Shown: piece after piece, positions 1-7,858 of the stretch | Layout of the letters: the number at the start of each line of letters is the position of its first letter | Numbering within the stretch: the first letter of the stretch is position 1 | Source: Herbiconiux sp. | Lineage (GTDB): Bacteria; Actinomycetota; Actinomycetes; Actinomycetales; Microbacteriaceae | Direction of reading: 5' to 3' | DNA: 64,000 nucleotides | NCBI RefSeq assembly: GCF_023264895.1 | Contig: NZ_JAHFUY010000026.1 | Coordinates: 1-64,000, forward strand | Position numbers and translations under genes: made by a program | Notes under the pieces: model-generated | The model's database searches: none | Seen by the model: the letters and a program-made list of their open reading frames with translations, nothing else | What the model was told of the DNA's origin: nothing

Positions 1-662
1 ACCGGCCCAGCATCCACCCCAGCGTCCTCGCGGCCGACTTCGCCCGGCTGGGCGACGAGCTCGAGCGCATCCGCACCGCCGACCTCATCCACTTCGACGT
101 GATGGACAACCACTTCGTGCCGAACCTCTCGTTCGGCATGCCGATCTTCGAGACCATCACCAAGAGCTCACCGCTGCCGCTCGACGTGCACCTCATGATC
201 AGCGACCCGGGGCGCTGGGCTCCCGGCTACGCCGAGGCCGGGGCCGCGAGCGTCACCTTCCACGCCGAGGCCACCGATGACCCCGCCGCCGTCGCCCGCA
301 GCATCCGTGCCGCCGGCGCCCGGCCCGCCCTCGCCCTCAAGCCGGGAACGGCCATCGAGCCGTACCTCGAGATCCTCGGCGAGTTCGACATGGTGCTCGT
401 GATGACCGTGGAGCCCGGCTTCGGCGGCCAGGCCTTCATGCCCGAGACCATGCCCAAGCTCCGGAGCCTCCGCGAGCGGATCGACGCCGAGGGCCTCGAG
501 CTGCGGCTGCAGGTCGACGGCGGCATCGACGCCACGACCATCGCGACCGCGGCCGAGCACGGTGCCGACACGTTCGTGGCGGGCTCGAGCGTGTTCGGCG
601 CCGAGAGCGCCGCCGCGCAGATCGAGCTCCTCCGCGAGACCGCGAGCGCCCACACGCACTAG
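1..662 (+). CDS. rpe: ribulose-phosphate 3-epimerase family protein (5' end outside window)
   Basis: This is a TIM-barrel epimerase of the ribulose-phosphate 3-epimerase family, which interconverts D-ribulose 5-phosphate and D-xylulose 5-phosphate in the cytosol. The reading frame is open from base 3 with no start, so the first residues lie upstream; 219 residues are visible. Family landmarks are present: PSVLAADF near the start, the metal/catalytic segment HFDVMDNHFVPN, DVHLMI, MTVEPGFGGQ and the second catalytic Asp in QVDGGID. The gene faces the SorC-type regulator. The nearby xylulokinase-like gene makes a pentose-phosphate role likely. An allulose-6-phosphate epimerase is the main alternative. 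The 3' end lies in a 16-bp tandem repeat that also covers the stop codon. Confidence 0.85.
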   Translation, partial: RPSIHPSVLAADFARLGDELERIRTADLIHFDVMDNHFVPNLSFGMPIFETITKSSPLPLDVHLMISDPGRWAPGYAEAGAASVTFHAEATDDPAAVARSIRAAGARPALALKPGTAIEPYLEILGEFDMVLVMTVEPGFGGQAFMPETMPKLRSLRERIDAEGLELRLQVDGGIDATTIATAAEHGADTFVAGSSVFGAESAAAQIELLRETASAHTH

Positions 663-704
663 CGCCCGCACGCACCAGCGCCCGCACGCACCAGCGCCCA
701 CGCG
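645..704. repeat. 16-bp tandem repeat across the epimerase stop codon
   Basis: About 3.5 copies of a 16-bp unit (AGCGCCCGCACGCACC, first copy with three changes) run from the last codons of the epimerase gene through its TAG stop into the intergenic space. Since 16 is not a multiple of three, gain or loss of a unit would change the C-terminal tail of the enzyme. Confidence 0.8.
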
Positions 705-719
705 CGGCGGCGCCCACCG

Positions 720-1670
720 CTACATCGTGCGGAGCAGCTCCGCGAGCGAGTTGTCGGTGACGAGCGTGGTGCCGAGCCCCGCGTTGATGACGGCGTGCAC
801 GGCCTCGGCCTTCGACTCGCCGCCCGCGATGAGCACGAGCTCGGGGATGCCCCGCAGCACGTCGATGCCCGTGGCCATGGCGCGGTCCTGCAGGTCGGGC
901 AGCACCGTGCCGTCGTGCTTGATGAGCGTGGCGAGCACCTCGGCCGCCACGCCCTTGCCCACGAGCGCCTCGCGCTCCTCCACCGGCAGGCTCGCCATCA
1001 TCTGCGAGTCCGGCGGATCCCAGCTGCCGACCGCCACGGCCGCGACGGTGATCGAGTCGAAGAGCTTCATGGCGGCCGCGACGCCCGGCTGGCCGGCGAG
1101 GCTGCGCGCGGTGAGCGCATCCTGCACCACGAGGGGCACGAACAGCGGATACGCCTGCCCGCCGCCCACCTCGCTGATCTTGCGCACGAGCTCGAGCGAG
1201 TTCTCGGCCACCGAGCCCACCATGCCGCCCATCTGCACCACGAGGCAGCGGGCGATCTCGGTGAGCTCGAGCGACATCGCGCTGAGCGTGCGGCCCCAGC
1301 CGATGCCGAGCACGTCGGTCTCGGAGACGAGGTCGCTCAGCACGGCGGCGGCGCCCCGGCCCACGGCCTGACGGATTCCCGCGGGCGTGCGCTCCTCGTC
1401 GGGAACGTCGATCACCACCACGCGCCGGAGGCCGAAGCGCTTGCGCACGATCTCGGAGAGCTCGGAGTTGAACGAGTCGGGCGTCGCGATCTCGAACTTC
1501 ACGATGCCCTCGCGCACGCTCTGCTCGAGCAGCCGCGCCACCTTGAAGCGGGAGAGCCCCATGCCGTCGGCGATCTCGGACTTCGTGCTGCCGTCGATGT
1601 AGAAGCGGCGCGCGACGGTCGCTGCGAGGATCGCGGCACCAGGGCTCAACGGGGGAGGCACAGCCCTCAT
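720..1670 (-). CDS. SorC/DeoR-type sugar-binding transcriptional regulator
   Basis: This 316-residue protein fits the SorC family: an N-terminal helix-turn-helix (about residues 18-55, with KSEIADGMGLSRFKVARLL as recognition region) and a long C-terminal phosphosugar-sensing domain resembling GlcN6P deaminase/isomerase. The segment VLGIGWGRTL is typical of the effector domain. It is divergent from the SIS/kinase/ABC operon and is probably its regulator, responding to a phosphorylated sugar. The ATG at 1668-1670 has only a weak ribosome binding site. Effector identity cannot be read from the sequence. Confidence 0.85.
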   Translation of the reverse strand: MRAVPPPLSPGAAILAATVARRFYIDGSTKSEIADGMGLSRFKVARLLEQSVREGIVKFEIATPDSFNSELSEIVRKRFGLRRVVVIDVPDEERTPAGIRQAVGRGAAAVLSDLVSETDVLGIGWGRTLSAMSLELTEIARCLVVQMGGMVGSVAENSLELVRKISEVGGGQAYPLFVPLVVQDALTARSLAGQPGVAAAMKLFDSITVAAVAVGSWDPPDSQMMASLPVEEREALVGKGVAAEVLATLIKHDGTVLPDLQDRAMATGIDVLRGIPELVLIAGGESKAEAVHAVINAGLGTTLVTDNSLAELLRTM

Positions 1671-1697
1671 GATATGCGCGAATGGCCGTCGAGTGCC

Positions 1698-1711
1698 CGC
1701 TCATTTGAGCG
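1698..1711. promoter_or_regulatory. candidate operator palindrome for the SorC-type regulator
   Basis: CGCTCATTTGAGCG is a perfect 6-bp inverted repeat with a 2-bp spacer. It lies between the divergent regulator and the sugar operon, immediately upstream of a -35-like hexamer. Position and symmetry suggest an operator; binding is inferred. Confidence 0.45.
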
Positions 1712-1717
1712 GCCTGT

Positions 1718-1747
1718 TTGACAGACGTGCAGAGGCGTGCCCATACT
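1718..1747 (+). promoter_or_regulatory. sigma-70-type promoter for the SIS/kinase/ABC operon
   Basis: A consensus -35 TTGACA (1718-1723) is followed after 18 bp by CATACT (1742-1747), 40 bp upstream of the ATG at 1787. The -35 hexamer contains a TTG that could be mistaken for an upstream start codon of the SIS gene. Confidence 0.55.
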
Positions 1748-1786
1748 GATGCCAGGTACACCGCCGTGCGAGAAGGACATCCGGAC

Positions 1787-2443
1787 ATGAACGAGTCACC
1801 TGAATCCGCCGTCATCGAGGCAGGCCGTCAGCAGGTCAGGCTCGAGGCCGAGGCCCTTCTCGACGTGCTCGACCAGATCGACGAGCGCTTCGTGCGCGTC
1901 GCCTCCCTGCTGCAGTCGATGACCGGCAAGGTCGTCATGACGGGCTCGGGCACGAGCGGCTTCATCGCCCGCCGCTCCGCCCACCTCTTCTCGGTCTCCG
2001 GCACGCCCGCGTTCTTCCTCAACCCGGGCGACGGCCTGCACGGCTCGATGGGCGCGGTCGAGGCCGACGACGTCATGATCGCGCTGTCGAAGGGCGGCTC
2101 CTCCTCCGAGCTCAACGACCTCGCCGCCCGCGTGCAGAGCGTCGGCACCACCGTGGTGGCCATCACGGCCAACGGGGGGTCGCCCCTCGGGCAGCTCGCC
2201 GACATCACGGTCGAGCTCCGCAACTTCCCCTCGGCCGACCCCGGCAACCTCCTCGCGATGGGCTCGACCCTCGCGCACAGCACCTGGCTCGATGCGCTCG
2301 CCGTGGTGCTCATGCGAGCGCGCGCCGTGAGCTGGGAGCGCGTGCACTTCACCCACCCCGGCGGAGCCGTCGGTCTCCTGGCGAACCTCCCCGACCAGCT
2401 CGAGGGCCTCACCATCCCCGCCTCCGTCGACGAACGGGGCTGA
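1787..2443 (+). CDS. SIS-domain sugar-phosphate isomerase
   Basis: This 218-residue protein is built around one SIS domain, as in KpsF/GutQ arabinose-5-phosphate isomerases and 6-phospho-3-hexuloisomerases. VVMTGSGTSGFIARRSAHLFS and IALSKGGSSSELNDL form the phosphosugar-binding loops, and HPGGAVG near the C-terminus matches the KpsF-type end. No CBS domains follow, so it is shorter than KpsF. The ATG at 1787 follows AGAAGGA at the right spacing and is preferred over an in-frame TTG inside the promoter. It is the first gene of the operon. Beside a xylulokinase-like kinase it may interconvert pentose 5-phosphates; the exact substrate is unknown. Confidence 0.75.
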   Translation: MNESPESAVIEAGRQQVRLEAEALLDVLDQIDERFVRVASLLQSMTGKVVMTGSGTSGFIARRSAHLFSVSGTPAFFLNPGDGLHGSMGAVEADDVMIALSKGGSSSELNDLAARVQSVGTTVVAITANGGSPLGQLADITVELRNFPSADPGNLLAMGSTLAHSTWLDALAVVLMRARAVSWERVHFTHPGGAVGLLANLPDQLEGLTIPASVDERG

Positions 2444-2445
2444 CC

Positions 2446-3948
2446 GTGCCCGTCGTCGCCGGGGTCGACTCCTCGACCCAGTCCACCACCGTCGTGCTGC
2501 GCGACGCCGACACCGGAGCCACGCTCGGCTCGGGCCGCGCGCCGCACACGCCGACGTTCCCGCCGGTGAGCGAGCAGGATCCCGCCGAGTGGTGGGCCGC
2601 CACCGTGCTCGCCTTCGGTCGCGCCCGCGAGAACGCCGGGGTGGCCGCCGACGACATCGTGGCCGTGAGCGTCGCCGCCCAGTGCCACGGCCTCGTGCCC
2701 CTGGATGCCGAGGGCCACGTCATCCGCCCCGCCAAGCTCTGGAACGACACCACGGCGTCGGCCGAGATCGCCGCCCTCACCGAGCGCATCGGCGGCGACG
2801 CCTGGACCGACCGCATCGGCACCCTGCCCCCGCCTTCGTTCACCATCGGCAAGCTCGCCTGGCTGAAGGCCCACGAGCCCGAGCACTTCGCCCGGCTCGC
2901 CGGCGTGCTGCTGCCGCACGACTACCTCACCTGGCGCCTCACCGGCGGCACGCCGGGTGCGGGCCTTGGGACCGGGCGCACCGTGACCGACCGCTCCGAC
3001 GCGAGCGGCACCGGCTACTACTGCGCCCCCGAGGGCCGCTACCTCACCGAGGTGCTCGAGCTCGTCGATGCCGAGAAGCCCTGGGCCGAGATGCTGCCCG
3101 AGGTGCTCGGCCCCTCCGAGCAGGCCGGCACCGTGCCCGCCGCCATCGCGGCCGAGCTCGGCGTGCGAGCGGATGCGGTGGTCGGCGCGGGCTCCGGCGA
3201 CCAGCACGCGAGCGCGGTCGGCCTCGGCATCACCCCCGGTGAGCTCGCCTACGTGCTCGGCACCTCCGGCGTCGTCTTCACCACGAGCGAGTTCCCGGTG
3301 TTCGACCACTCGGGCGTCGTCAACGCGGTCGCGGATGCCACGGGCGCCTACCTCCCGCTCATCTGCACCCTCAACGCCGCGAAGGTCACCGACACGGTCG
3401 CGCGCCTCCTCGGCGCCGACCACGGCGAACTCGAGCGCCTCGCCCTCGCGGCTCCCCGCGAGGCCGACCGGCCGCTCCTCGTGGCCTACCTCGACGGTGA
3501 GCGCACCCCCAACCGACCGCACTCCCGCGGCCTCCTCGCCGGCCTCAGCAGCGAGACGAACCGCGAAGATCTCGCGCTCGCCGCCTTCGAGGGCGTCGTG
3601 CTCGGCATGGAGCGCGGCCAGCGCCGCATGCAGGAGACCGGACTCGCCCTCGGCGGCCGCCTCCTCGTGACCGGGGGCGGATCCGGATCGGCCGCCTACC
3701 GGCAGGTGATCGCCGACGTCACGGGCCGGCCCGTCGAGATCACCGACGCCGTCGACGCGGTGGCCGGGGGAGCGGCGGCCCAGGCGGCGGCCGTGCTCCG
3801 CGGGGCCGACATCCGCTCGGTGCGCGACGACTGGGCGCCGGCCTCCCGCGTGGTGGCCGAGCCCGGCGGCCACGACTACTCCCGCATCCGCGACACCTAC
3901 ACGAGGGCCGCCGACTGGGCCGGCCTCGACGGAGCGTTCCATGACTGA
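2446..3948 (+). CDS. xylB: xylulokinase-like FGGY-family carbohydrate kinase
   Basis: This 500-residue FGGY kinase probably phosphorylates D-xylulose or a related ketose with ATP. Xylulokinase landmarks are visible: GVDSSTQSTTVV at the N-terminus, AQCHGLVPLD, KLWNDTT, PHDYLTWRLTGG, TDRSDASGTGYY, GSGDQHASAVG, LGTSGVVF and VTGGGSGSAAYRQ. It starts with GTG 2 nt after the SIS gene and overlaps the permease start by 8 nt, so it is translationally coupled. No other kinase lies beside xylA in this window, so it could also serve the xylose pathway. A different pentulose or pentitol-derived substrate is possible because the neighbouring importer is separate from the ChvE/MmsAB set. Confidence 0.8.
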   Translation: MPVVAGVDSSTQSTTVVLRDADTGATLGSGRAPHTPTFPPVSEQDPAEWWAATVLAFGRARENAGVAADDIVAVSVAAQCHGLVPLDAEGHVIRPAKLWNDTTASAEIAALTERIGGDAWTDRIGTLPPPSFTIGKLAWLKAHEPEHFARLAGVLLPHDYLTWRLTGGTPGAGLGTGRTVTDRSDASGTGYYCAPEGRYLTEVLELVDAEKPWAEMLPEVLGPSEQAGTVPAAIAAELGVRADAVVGAGSGDQHASAVGLGITPGELAYVLGTSGVVFTTSEFPVFDHSGVVNAVADATGAYLPLICTLNAAKVTDTVARLLGADHGELERLALAAPREADRPLLVAYLDGERTPNRPHSRGLLAGLSSETNREDLALAAFEGVVLGMERGQRRMQETGLALGGRLLVTGGGSGSAAYRQVIADVTGRPVEITDAVDAVAGGAAAQAAAVLRGADIRSVRDDWAPASRVVAEPGGHDYSRIRDTYTRAADWAGLDGAFHD

Positions 3949-5008
3949 CACCACCACCGCCCGGAAGCCACCGACCAGCAAGAACAGCGAGGTTCACGTG
4001 AAGAAGCGCAGACTGCCCGACGAGACGGGCATCTTCATCGTCCTGGTGGCGGTGCTGCTCGTGTTCAGCATCCTGTCGCCGAACTTCCGCACCATCGACA
4101 ACGGCTTCACGCTGCTGGTCAACGGCACGGTCATCGGCTTCCTCGCCCTCGGGCAGACCTTCGTGCTCCTCACCGGCGGCATCGACCTCTCCACCGGCGC
4201 CAACATCGCCATGTCGGGCGTGCTCGTGGCGCTCGTGATGCAGGCGGGTGTGCCGTGGCCGGCCGCCATGCTCATCGCGCTCATCGCCGCGACCTCGCTC
4301 GGTGTGCTCAACGGCCTGTTGATCCACTACGTGCGGATCCCCCCGTTCATCGCCACCTTCTCCACTCAGGGCGTGGCGCTCGCGATCCCGCTCATCATCA
4401 CGGGCGCGAACTCCATCCAGGTGCGCGACATCGGCTTCTCCTGGATCGGCCAGGGCCGGATCGCCGGCGTGCCGCTGCCCGTGCTCCTGCTGCTCGTGGC
4501 CGCGGTCATCGCGGGGCTCTGGCTCCGGATGACCCGCCAGGGCGTGCACGTCTACGCCCTCGGCGGCAACAAGAACGCCGCGCGCCTCGCGGGGGTCAAC
4601 ATCGCGAGGACCACCATCCTCGTCTACGCCATCTCCGGCTTCTGCGGCGGCATGGGCGGCATGATCGTGACGAGCCGCCTGATGGTCGGCTTCCCCGCCA
4701 CCGGAACCGGCAACGAGCTGTTCTACTCCATCGCCGCGGCGGTGGTGGGCGGCATCTCGCTGTTCGGCGGCGTGGGCACGGTGCTCGGTGCCATGATCGG
4801 CGCGGTGCTCATCGCGGCCGTCTCCAACGGCATGAACGTGCTCAGCGTGCAGAGCTACTGGCAGTCGCTCGTGATCGGCGTCATCATCCTCGTCGGCGTC
4901 TCGTTCGACACGCTCCGACGCTCGCGTGCCGGCCGGCCGGTGTTCGCCAAGAGACCCGCGGCCGGCACCCCCTCGCTCCCTTCGTCCACCACACCCAGCA
5001 AGTCCTGA
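3941..5008 (+). CDS. CUT2-type sugar ABC transporter permease (RbsC-like)
   Basis: This 355-residue membrane protein belongs to the RbsC/AraH/XylH permease family. After a charged, Thr/Lys-rich N-terminus come about 8-10 hydrophobic segments. Conserved family pieces include LTGGIDLSTGANIAMSGV and ALGGNKNAARLAGVN, the cytosolic loop contacting the ATPase. The C-terminus is Pro/Ser-rich. The start overlaps the kinase stop by 8 nt. It works with the lipoprotein and ATPase immediately downstream to import the substrate of this pentose-type operon. Confidence 0.88.
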   Translation: MTDTTTARKPPTSKNSEVHVKKRRLPDETGIFIVLVAVLLVFSILSPNFRTIDNGFTLLVNGTVIGFLALGQTFVLLTGGIDLSTGANIAMSGVLVALVMQAGVPWPAAMLIALIAATSLGVLNGLLIHYVRIPPFIATFSTQGVALAIPLIITGANSIQVRDIGFSWIGQGRIAGVPLPVLLLLVAAVIAGLWLRMTRQGVHVYALGGNKNAARLAGVNIARTTILVYAISGFCGGMGGMIVTSRLMVGFPATGTGNELFYSIAAAVVGGISLFGGVGTVLGAMIGAVLIAAVSNGMNVLSVQSYWQSLVIGVIILVGVSFDTLRRSRAGRPVFAKRPAAGTPSLPSSTTPSKS

Positions 5009-5033
5009 AGTCACACCAATGAGAGGAACAACC

Positions 5034-6038
5034 ATGAACACGAGAAAGGTCCTCGGCACTGTAGCCGTCGGCGTTTTCGCTCTCTCCCTCGCCGCGTGCA
5101 GCAATGCCGCCACCGGCGACGGAGCCGGCAGCTCCACCGACGCGGCAGGCAGCCTGCCCGCATCCTGTTCGGACGAGAACCCCACCATCGGTGTGGCCCT
5201 CCCGAACACCATCAACCCGTACTACATCGCCATGCAGGAGGGCTTCGAGGACACCGCCGAGGAGCTCGGCTACGAGGTCGACGTGGCCATCGCCAACGAC
5301 AGCGAGAGCGACCAGCTCGCGCAGATCGACGCGTTCGTGCAGAAGGGCGTCTGCGCCATCGCGCTCAACGCCGTGAACTCCGACACGGGCGTCTCGAGCG
5401 TGCGGGCCGCCAACGCGGCGAACATCCCCGTGTTCTCGGTCAACGTGACCATCGACCCCGAGGGCCTGGAGAACCAGGGCGCCACGATCGTGCAGTACGT
5501 CGGTGCCGACCAGACCGAGGGCGGCAAGCAGCTCGGCGAGCAGGCCATCGCGGATCTCGGCACCGAGACCCCGCTCGTCGTCGGCATCCTGGGCGAGCCG
5601 TCGCAGATCCCCACCATCCAGCGCGACGAGGGCTTCACCGAGGCCATCATGGCCAACCCGAACACCACGGTGCTCGAGACCCTCGACACCAACGTCGACC
5701 CGGCCGTGTCGCTGCAGGTGACCGGTGAGCTGCTGCAGGGCAACCCGGATGTCAACGTCATCTTCGGCGACACCGGCCCCGCCGTGGTCGGTGCGCTGCA
5801 GGCCATCAAGGAGGCCGGCAAGCAGGACCAGATCAAGGTCTACGGCTTCTGCGCCGCCGACACCCCGCTCGAGGGCGAGTACGTGGCGTGCGCCGCGCAG
5901 GAGCCCTACGAGTACGCGCGGATCGTGCTCGAGAACGTGCAGACCTACCTCGGTGGCGAAGACGTGCCGGCCGAGGTGCTGCAGCCGCTGAAGCTGTACA
6001 CGTCCGGCCAGGAGGTCGGCGCCAAGGAATTCGGATAG
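5034..6038 (+). CDS. sugar ABC transporter substrate-binding lipoprotein
   Basis: This 334-residue periplasmic-binding-protein-like lipoprotein is of the RbsB (Peripla_BP_4) type. The signal peptide ends in the lipobox LAAC with Cys22. The mature domain begins with TIGVALPNTINPYYIAMQEG, the classic first strand and helix of the sugar-binding fold. The ATG at 5034 follows GAGAGGAAC at good spacing; an upstream in-frame ATG at 5019 lacks a comparable site. It sits between the permease and ATPase genes and is followed by a 13-bp hairpin. It likely captures a pentose or related sugar for this importer. Confidence 0.88.
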   Translation: MNTRKVLGTVAVGVFALSLAACSNAATGDGAGSSTDAAGSLPASCSDENPTIGVALPNTINPYYIAMQEGFEDTAEELGYEVDVAIANDSESDQLAQIDAFVQKGVCAIALNAVNSDTGVSSVRAANAANIPVFSVNVTIDPEGLENQGATIVQYVGADQTEGGKQLGEQAIADLGTETPLVVGILGEPSQIPTIQRDEGFTEAIMANPNTTVLETLDTNVDPAVSLQVTGELLQGNPDVNVIFGDTGPAVVGALQAIKEAGKQDQIKVYGFCAADTPLEGEYVACAAQEPYEYARIVLENVQTYLGGEDVPAEVLQPLKLYTSGQEVGAKEFG

Positions 6039-6053
6039 GCCCTTCCGGACTCC

Positions 6054-6085
6054 GGATGGCCGGGCCCTCGCCGGCCCGGCCATCC
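6054..6085 (+). promoter_or_regulatory. intra-operon hairpin after the binding-protein gene
   Basis: A perfect 13-bp inverted repeat (6054-6066 with 6073-6085, 6-nt loop) lies 15 nt after the binding-protein stop and 41 nt before the ATPase start. No T-run follows, so partial termination or 3' mRNA protection is more likely than complete termination. Confidence 0.65.
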
Positions 6086-6126
6086 ACCCCCCACTTTTTC
6101 TTCACGAACTCAGCAGGGAGCACGCC

Positions 6127-7716
6127 ATGACCGGTGAAGGACTGCTCGTCGACGGCATCTCGAAGAGCTACGGCCCCACGAACGCCCTCACCGACGTGAG
6201 CCTGGCCATCCGGCCCGGTCGCGTCACGGCGCTGATCGGCCACAACGGGGCGGGCAAGTCGACCCTGCTGCGCTCGCTCTCGGGCGCCGAGGTGCCGGAC
6301 TCCGGCTCGATCCGGATCGACGGTGCGGCCCAGTCGTTCACCGGGCCCCGTGACGCCTCGACCGCGGGCATCGCCTGCGTCTACCAGGAGCTCTCGCTCG
6401 TCGACCAGCTGACGGTCGCGCAGAACATCTTCCTCGGCCAGGAGCAGGTCGCAGGCGGGGTGCTCAGCCGCCGCCAGATGAACCGGCGCGCCGACGAGCT
6501 CTGCGCCGAGTACGGGATCACCGCGCGCGCCACCGACCTCATCTCGTCGCTGCCGGTCGCGCAGCGGCAGATGGTCGAGGTGGCCCGTGCCATCAACCAG
6601 AAGGCCAAGTACATCCTGCTCGACGAGCCCACGACCGCACTCGAGGAGCAGCAGGTCGAGCACCTGCTCGGCATCGTGCGCCGGCTCGTCGACGAGCAGG
6701 GCATCGGCGTGCTGCTCGTCGACCACAAGCTCGACGAGGTCTTCGCCGTGGCCGATCACATCATCGGCCTCTCCGGCGGGCGGGTCGTGCTCGACGGCTC
6801 GGTGGAGGACGTGGACCGGGCCGCCGTGATCGAGGCGATCGTGGGAGACCACGGATCCGGGCCCGTCGACACCGCCGCGGTCGCCGCGATCGTGGGCGAC
6901 GGGCTCGGCGAGACCTCCCTCGACTCGGTCGAGACCGTCTCCGAGGCGGCGCGCGCCCGCGAGTTCGGCGCGCCCGTGCTCGAGGCCGCCGGGCTCTCGG
7001 GCAACAACCTCCACGGTGTCGACCTCACGGTGCACGCCGGTGAGATCCTCGGTATCTACGGGCTCGTCGGATCCGGCCGCACCCGCTTTCTCCGCACGGT
7101 CTACGGCGCCTTCCCGCTCGCCGAGGGGTCGTTGACGCTGCTCGGGCAGCCGTTCCGGCCCAAGAGCCCGGCGCAGGCCATCAAGGCGGGCGTCGCGTTC
7201 CTCAGCGAGGAGCGCAAGTTCGACGGCTTCGTGCCGCAGATGTCGTCGATCGAGAACGTCGTGCTGCCGGTGCTCGGCAAGTACATCCGCGGCGGCGTGC
7301 TGCGCTGGCGTGCGCTCAAGGGGTCGGCCGACGACGTGCTGTCGCAGGTCTCGATCCGGGGCCAGGTCTCGGCCCCCATCACCTCGCTCTCGGGCGGCAA
7401 CCAGCAGAAGGCGCTGTTCGCGCGGGCGACGCTGCAGGCGCCGCTGCTGCTCCTGCTCGACGAGCCCACGAAGGGCGTCGACATCGGGGCCAAGCGCGAG
7501 ATCTACGGGATCATCCGCACGCTCGCCGCCGAGAAGAACGTGGCGGTGATCGTGGTCTCCTCGGAGGAGGAGGAGCTCACCGAACTCGCCGACTCCATCG
7601 CGGTCTTCCGTGGTGGAGCGTGCGACGGCGTCGTGTACCCCCGCTCCTCCGTCACGGCGGCCCAGCTCCGCGAGCTCGCCTGGGCCGACGCGTCCCCGGC
7701 ACTCCCGGCGACCTGA
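6127..7716 (+). CDS. sugar ABC transporter ATP-binding protein (RbsA-like, two cassettes)
   Basis: This 529-residue protein carries two tandem ABC cassettes, the hallmark of CUT2 importers. The first has Walker A GHNGAGKST, signature-like SSLPVAQRQ and Walker B ILLDEPT. The second has a reduced Walker A GLVGSGRTR, then LSGGNQQK and LLLLDEPTKGVD. GGGAG-like spacing upstream of the ATG (CAGGGAG) supports the start. It ends the operon and is followed 5 nt later by the first 87-bp palindromic repeat. It energises import by the adjacent permease and lipoprotein. Confidence 0.9.
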   Translation: MTGEGLLVDGISKSYGPTNALTDVSLAIRPGRVTALIGHNGAGKSTLLRSLSGAEVPDSGSIRIDGAAQSFTGPRDASTAGIACVYQELSLVDQLTVAQNIFLGQEQVAGGVLSRRQMNRRADELCAEYGITARATDLISSLPVAQRQMVEVARAINQKAKYILLDEPTTALEEQQVEHLLGIVRRLVDEQGIGVLLVDHKLDEVFAVADHIIGLSGGRVVLDGSVEDVDRAAVIEAIVGDHGSGPVDTAAVAAIVGDGLGETSLDSVETVSEAARAREFGAPVLEAAGLSGNNLHGVDLTVHAGEILGIYGLVGSGRTRFLRTVYGAFPLAEGSLTLLGQPFRPKSPAQAIKAGVAFLSEERKFDGFVPQMSSIENVVLPVLGKYIRGGVLRWRALKGSADDVLSQVSIRGQVSAPITSLSGGNQQKALFARATLQAPLLLLLDEPTKGVDIGAKREIYGIIRTLAAEKNVAVIVVSSEEEELTELADSIAVFRGGACDGVVYPRSSVTAAQLRELAWADASPALPAT

Positions 7717-7720
7717 CACT

Positions 7721-7807
7721 CGACTTGACAGAAGTGGCGCGTTAGAGCGCCGACTTGACACAAGATGTGCCAAGTCGGCGCTCTTTCGCGCACCTAGTGT
7801 CAAGTGG
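7721..7807 (+). repeat. 87-bp nested palindromic repeat, copy A
   Basis: Outer inverted arms ACTTGACA (7723-7730) and TGTCAAGT (7798-7805) enclose a second, stronger palindrome at 7745-7783: 18-bp arms with one mismatch around a 3-nt loop. ACTTGACA-type 8-mers thus occur twice direct and twice inverted. The copy lies 5 nt after the plus-strand ATPase gene and 52 nt beyond the end of the convergent thiolase gene. It could act as a bidirectional terminator. Three more copies of identical length occur in the window. Confidence 0.9.
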
Positions 7808-7858
7808 GCGCGGGGCGCCGGGCGTGGGGCGCGGGGCGCGGGGCGGCGGGCGGCGCCG

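Noticed and set aside
1718-1786. TTG start extending the SIS protein by 23 residues
   Set aside because: The TTG is part of a consensus -35 box, has no ribosome site, and the ATG at 1787 has a good one.
1828-3981. Very long minus-strand open frame (717 codons) opposite the SIS and kinase genes
   Set aside because: It is antisense to two genes with clear domains, has Arg/Gly/His-rich composition typical of G+C-rich shadow frames, and shows no domain. The same applies to the long frames at 54538-58098 (beyond the response regulator), 48252-50759 and 49628-52081 upstream of the chosen starts.
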